From: Pseudomonadales bacterium
Lineage (GTDB): Bacteria; Pseudomonadota; Gammaproteobacteria; Pseudomonadales; IMCC2047
Reading direction: 5' to 3'
Assembly: GCA_021736745.1 (NCBI GenBank)
Contig: JAIPFG010000122.1
Location: 1 to 8,557, forward strand
Length of the DNA: 8,557 nucleotides
Below are positions 6,119 to 8,557 of the stretch, in pieces. The notes beneath the pieces are model-generated. The model had not been told where the DNA came from. It searched no databases and saw nothing but the letters and a program-made list of their open reading frames with translations. Positions within the stretch are counted from its first letter, which is position 1; every line of letters begins with the position of its first letter. The position numbers were made by a program, and so were the translations under genes.

Positions 6119-6302
6119 GTTCTGGAAATCGCGCTGTGTTTGAATGAGTAGGTCATCAGTGACTAAATCATATAAATGGGTATTGTTTGCACTATAGCGA
6201 CTAAAATAGGGTTTGCCAAGCTTGAAACCAGTGAGTTTTGTCCAATTAGTTGAAAACTTACTCCTTTGAATGATGCTCTCAAGGTAAAATAGTGATAAAG
6301 CT

Positions 6303-6330
6303 TTGACCTTTTTCCAAAAGGATATAGAAT
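6303..6330 (+). promoter_or_regulatory. Candidate sigma-70 promoter for phaC
   Basis: TTGACC (6303-6308, five of six -35 matches) is followed after 16 nt by TAGAAT (6325-6330, five of six -10 matches). Initiation near 6337 gives a 33-nt leader to the ATG at 6370. Confidence 0.55.
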
Positions 6331-6339
6331 TGCCATAAA

Positions 6340-6354
6340 TTTTGCACTGCACAA
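6340..6354. promoter_or_regulatory. Near-palindromic operator candidate in the phaC leader
   Basis: TTTTGCA (6340-6346) and TGCACAA (6348-6354) are inverted around a central C, with 6 of 7 positions symmetric and a TGCA core in each arm. The site lies between the predicted transcription start (about 6337) and the ribosome-binding site (GGAG at 6360-6363), where a bound repressor would block phaC. TGC-rich targets are known for the PHA-responsive repressor PhaR; no phaR gene lies in this window, so the link is inference. Confidence 0.4.
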
Positions 6355-6369
6355 TATTTGGAGTTTAAG

Positions 6370-8175
6370 ATGCCTGAACCGGCGCGCACAAAACCAGCTG
6401 ATTTTACTGGTCAGCTCAATAATTTAATCAACGAGTTCCAGTTTGTAGACGACGAGTCTGCCACGCGTATCAACCAGGAGTTTCGAGCGGCAATCGCAAA
6501 AATCACCAAAGGAATGTCACCAATCGGCTTAATCAATGCCTATATTGATTGGCTCGGTCATTTGTCTCTCTCCCCTGGAAAACAGTTACAATTGATCCAA
6601 AGTTTAGCCAACAAGCTTTACAAACTGGGTGTTTATACCGCTGAGTCAATTACCGAGAAAGGCACTGAATTAGAGCCACCCTCAACCATTAATGACCGTA
6701 CTTTCAGCAAGGAAAGCTGGAACAGCTTCCCCTTCAATTTCTTTTCTCAATCCTACCTTTTGGCTCAGCAATGGTTTAAAGAAGCGACCGGCAATGTTGA
6801 CGGGTTAACCAAAGACCATGAAGAAATGGTAAATTTTATTAACGAGCAGATTCTTGGCTTGTTATCACCCGCGAATTTTCCAATCACCAATCCTGACATC
6901 ATTCAAAAAACAAAAGCTGAGCAGGGCGAAAATCTCAAGCGGGGACTCGAAAATCTGGTACAGGATGTACAACAGGAAAATGGCGGCAATGGCAACGGAA
7001 CAGCTGGTGCTGAACAATTTGTCGTGGGTAAAAACATTGGCATTACTCCCGGTAAGGTTGTCTATCAAAACCAACTGATTGAACTGATACAGTACAACCC
7101 GTCTACTGAGTTGGTCGGCAAAGAACCTGTTCTCTTCGTTCCTCCCTGGATTATGAAATACTATATTCTGGATCTTTCTCCCAAGAATTCCATGGTTAAA
7201 TATCTAGTTGACCAAGGTAAAACCGTGTTTATGATATCTTGGAAGAACCCTACGGAAAAAGAGCGTGATTTAGGCATGAACTCTTACCTTGATATGGGTT
7301 TGATGGAAGCCTTGAAAGCTGTACAAGCGATTGTGCCTAACACAAAAATTAATACCGTGGGCTATTGTATCGGTGGCACCTTGCTGCTTATCGGCGCAGC
7401 TGCACTCGCTGGCCAAAGAAATGACCTTATTAATTCCATTACACTACTTGCCGCACAAGCTGATTTTTCAGAACCAGGCGATATTAAGCGTTTTCTCAAT
7501 GATAGCCATTTGGCTTTCCTCGAAAGCCTTATGTGGAAACAAGGCTACCTCGATGCTGATAACATGGGCGATGCTTTTAAAGCACTTCGTCCAGGCGATT
7601 TAATCTGGGGACCAATGATCCAAAGGTATTTCCTAGGAGAAGAAAGTTTCATGAACGATCTGATGGCCTGGAATGCCGACGGTACCCGCATGCCCTATCA
7701 GATGCATCATGAATATCTCCGCAAAATGTACCTGGATAATGAATTGGCCCTGGGGCATTACGCCGTTAACGGCCGTAAGGTTTCTCTGTCGGATATCGAA
7801 GCTCCTATGTTTGTGGTTGGCACGCAAACCGACCATGTTGCTCCCTGGAAGTCCGTTTATAAGTTACATCAACTCACCAATGATGAGTTAACATTCTTAC
7901 TGACATCAGGCGGCCACAACGCTGGTATTATTAGCGGTCCAAGCCATCCTCGCAGAAGTTACCAAGTGCATACCCGTAAACCACACGACAAATACATCTG
8001 CGCCGAGACATGGCAAGATAGTATTGAAACAAACCAAGGCTCCTGGTGGCCTGTTTGGGACCAATGGCTTGACCAACAAATGAGCGATAAACGGAAACCG
8101 CCCAGAATCGGAAATGCGGCAAAAGGCTATAAGGGGATTAAAGATGCTCCTGGCGAGTATGTGCTCGAGTCTTAG
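6370..8175 (+). CDS. phaC: Class I polyhydroxyalkanoate synthase PhaC
   Basis: This 601-aa protein polymerises (R)-3-hydroxyacyl-CoA into PHA storage granules, acting at the granule surface. Class I PhaC proteins are about 590 aa. After an N-terminal granule/partner-binding region (1-105), the PhaC_N part carries FSQSYLLAQQW (125-135) and RGLENLVQD (191-199). The alpha/beta-hydrolase part starts about 228. It has PPWIMKYYILDLSP (258-271) and the lipase-like box GYCIGG with nucleophile Cys333. It also has the conserved Trp434 in MAWNADGTRMP, general-base Asp488 (TDHVAPW) and His516 (SGGHNAG), so the catalytic triad is complete. The Asp-His spacing of 28 equals that of the Cupriavidus enzyme (D480/H508). 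A Gly/Asn-rich stretch (203-215) looks like a flexible linker. The ATG at 6370 is used because GGAG lies 6 nt before it; a TTG at 6358 would overlap that site. No phaA, phaB, phaR or phasin gene is adjacent, so phaC is monocistronic here. Confidence 0.95.
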   Translation: MPEPARTKPADFTGQLNNLINEFQFVDDESATRINQEFRAAIAKITKGMSPIGLINAYIDWLGHLSLSPGKQLQLIQSLANKLYKLGVYTAESITEKGTELEPPSTINDRTFSKESWNSFPFNFFSQSYLLAQQWFKEATGNVDGLTKDHEEMVNFINEQILGLLSPANFPITNPDIIQKTKAEQGENLKRGLENLVQDVQQENGGNGNGTAGAEQFVVGKNIGITPGKVVYQNQLIELIQYNPSTELVGKEPVLFVPPWIMKYYILDLSPKNSMVKYLVDQGKTVFMISWKNPTEKERDLGMNSYLDMGLMEALKAVQAIVPNTKINTVGYCIGGTLLLIGAAALAGQRNDLINSITLLAAQADFSEPGDIKRFLNDSHLAFLESLMWKQGYLDADNMGDAFKALRPGDLIWGPMIQRYFLGEESFMNDLMAWNADGTRMPYQMHHEYLRKMYLDNELALGHYAVNGRKVSLSDIEAPMFVVGTQTDHVAPWKSVYKLHQLTNDELTFLLTSGGHNAGIISGPSHPRRSYQVHTRKPHDKYICAETWQDSIETNQGSWWPVWDQWLDQQMSDKRKPPRIGNAAKGYKGIKDAPGEYVLES

Positions 8176-8198
8176 CCAGTAAGACCTAATTATTACCT

Positions 8199-8225
8199 AA
8201 AGGCTGCCAAATGGCGGCCTTTTTT
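8199..8225 (+). terminator. Rho-independent terminator of phaC
   Basis: AAGGCTGCC and GGCGGCCTT form a stem around an AAAT loop and run straight into six T residues, 24 nt after the phaC stop. The single non-Watson-Crick position is a U-G wobble when transcribed on the plus strand (it would be an A-C mismatch on the other), which fixes the orientation to phaC. Confidence 0.93.
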
Positions 8226-8270
8226 GTCGGCTTAACCTCTAATACAGAAGCACAGCTACTAGCCCGACAA
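8224..8270. repeat. Inverted repeat TTGTCGG / CCGACAA just after the phaC terminator
   Basis: The 7-bp arms (8224-8230 and 8264-8270) are exact reverse complements about 33 nt apart, and two further base pairs (CT/AG) can form past a single bulged C. The left arm overlaps the terminator's T run. Confidence 0.5.
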
Positions 8271-8278
8271 ATTAACCT

Positions 8279-8305
8279 GGGGGTATCAATGGGCTCATTA
8301 CCCCC
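8279..8305. repeat. GGGGGTA / TACCCCC hairpin with competing C5/G8 pairing
   Basis: GGGGGTA (8279-8285) pairs exactly with TACCCCC (8299-8305), and an inner ATG/CAT pair can extend the stem past a TCA bulge. The CCCCC arm can alternatively pair with the G run at 8316-8323, so two mutually exclusive structures are possible. Confidence 0.55.
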
Positions 8306-8464
8306 ACTGCTTATCGGGGGGGGATTAAGGTAAAGGCTGACGATGAACATTCCTGGCCTGGCTTTGCTGTCTCAGCCTGCGGTCGCTCATTGGTTTGTTG
8401 CCACCGGTTAAAACACTTCCGGCATTTGAGTCTCTAGCGACGAAGAAGCCCCTTTTCTCAGCCC

Positions 8465-8501
8465 AAATAAAAACCCCGCCCTCTTTCGAGGACGGGGTTT
8501 T
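8465..8501 (-). terminator. Rho-independent terminator of the rRNA operon
   Basis: On the minus strand AAAACCCCGTCCTC, a GAAA tetraloop and GAGGGCGGGGTTTT form a 14-bp stem that continues into a T-rich tail. The one odd position is a U-G wobble on the minus strand (C-A mismatch on the plus), which fixes the direction. It begins about 9 nt after the 5S rRNA 3' end, as expected for the end of an rrn operon. Confidence 0.93.
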
Positions 8502-8510
8502 ATATTTGAA

Positions 8511-8557
8511 GCCTGACGATGACCTACTCTCACATGGGGAGACCCCACACTACCATC
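8511..8557 (-). rRNA. rrf: 5S ribosomal RNA, 3' end (rest lies beyond the window)
   Basis: The last 47 nt of the window, read on the minus strand, begin GATGGTAGTGTGGGG, continue TCTCCCCATGTGAGAGTAGG and end CATCGTCAGGC. This closely follows the last 47 or so nt of E. coli 5S rRNA, including the helix with the GGGG/CCCC pairs. About 70 nt at the 5' end are missing, so the rRNA operon lies to the right and is transcribed leftward, towards phaC. Confidence 0.95.

Larger units (their letters stand above)
5928..6369. other. 442-nt divergent regulatory region between leuA and phaC
   Basis: There is no convincing gene here; the minus-strand frames of 109 and 63 codons have no homology I recognise and no good ribosome-binding site. 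Contents: the leuA promoter candidate at the left edge; an exact tandem repeat GGCCACAG x2 (6103-6118); a short hairpin CTGCC-CTAA-GGCAG (6044-6057); a 5-bp inverted repeat CACAG/CTGTG (6114-6118, 6134-6138); the phaC promoter candidate (6303-6330); and a near-palindrome at 6340-6354. The stretch from about 6140 to 6300 is AT-rich and I see no clear signal in it. Confidence 0.7.
8176..8510. other. Non-coding stretch between phaC and the 5S rRNA gene
   Basis: There is no supported gene across about 335 nt. In order it holds the phaC terminator (8199-8225), an inverted repeat TTGTCGG/CCGACAA (8224-8230, 8264-8270), a GGGGGTA/TACCCCC hairpin (8279-8305), an eight-G run (8316-8323), a 22-codon frame at 8343 that I do not consider a gene, and the rRNA-operon terminator (8465-8501). 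Positions 8360-8460 show no clear signal. Confidence 0.7.

Noticed and set aside
6023..6354. Minus-strand open frames of 109 and 63 codons in the leuA-phaC spacer
   Set aside because: No recognisable family, no ribosome-binding site of note, irregular composition, and they cover regulatory signals for phaC. Read as non-coding.
8343..8411. 22-codon frame with AAGG upstream in the phaC-5S spacer
   Set aside because: Too short, no conserved features and it lies in terminator-flanked non-coding DNA; could be chance.
1..8557. Mobile element, defence system, CRISPR or toxin-antitoxin locus
   Set aside because: No transposase, integrase, repeat-spacer arrays, restriction or toxin motifs were seen in any frame; the genes present are chromosomal housekeeping or conserved hypotheticals.

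Overview
The window is chromosomal DNA of a gammaproteobacterium. The evidence is the holD-like/rimI gene pair, an E. coli-like 5S rRNA 3' end, a class I PHA synthase, and the 3' end of what looks like a PanP-type aspartate decarboxylase. Moderate GC and a PHA gene suggest a marine or Cellvibrionales/Oceanospirillales-like lineage. That placement is inference; nothing in the window fixes the genus. Almost everything looks like core chromosome. I see no transposase, integrase, CRISPR array, toxin-antitoxin pair or defence cassette.

Layout, left to right. (1) Positions 2-1144, plus strand: the 3' end of a PLP-dependent decarboxylase (probably PanP), then a DUF815-type AAA+ ATPase 33 nt downstream. 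A perfect 13-bp palindrome lies in the convergent gap at 1187-1225. (2) 1239-1589, minus: a small exported protein with two mature cysteines. It is divergent from 1740-2261, plus: a four-helix membrane protein with a TTG start. (3) 2293-5927, minus: leuA, then a psi-like (HolD) replication protein, rimI and a membrane-anchored coiled-coil protein. leuA and the holD-like gene are 19 nt apart. The holD-like gene and rimI share one base (TGATG). The coiled-coil gene has its own promoter candidate. (4) 5928-6369: a 442-nt divergent regulatory region between leuA and phaC. (5) 6370-8175, plus: phaC, a class I polyhydroxyalkanoate synthase, with a strong intrinsic terminator. (6) 8226-8469: a non-coding, hairpin-rich stretch. 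(7) 8465-8557, minus: the terminator and last 47 nt of a 5S rRNA, so an rRNA operon enters from the right and converges on phaC.

Functionally the window holds separate housekeeping modules: beta-alanine supply (PanP), leucine synthesis (LeuA), clamp-loader accessory function (psi-like), ribosomal protein S18 acetylation (RimI), carbon storage (PhaC) and rRNA. The proteins of unknown role are the DUF815 ATPase, the small Cys-pair periplasmic protein, the four-helix membrane protein and the coiled-coil protein.

I did not find a convincing new multi-gene system. The points most worth a second look are: the psi-like protein, whose motif order resembles a degenerate uracil-DNA-glycosylase fold; a near-palindromic operator candidate between the phaC promoter and its ribosome-binding site; and the structured spacer between phaC and the rRNA operon.
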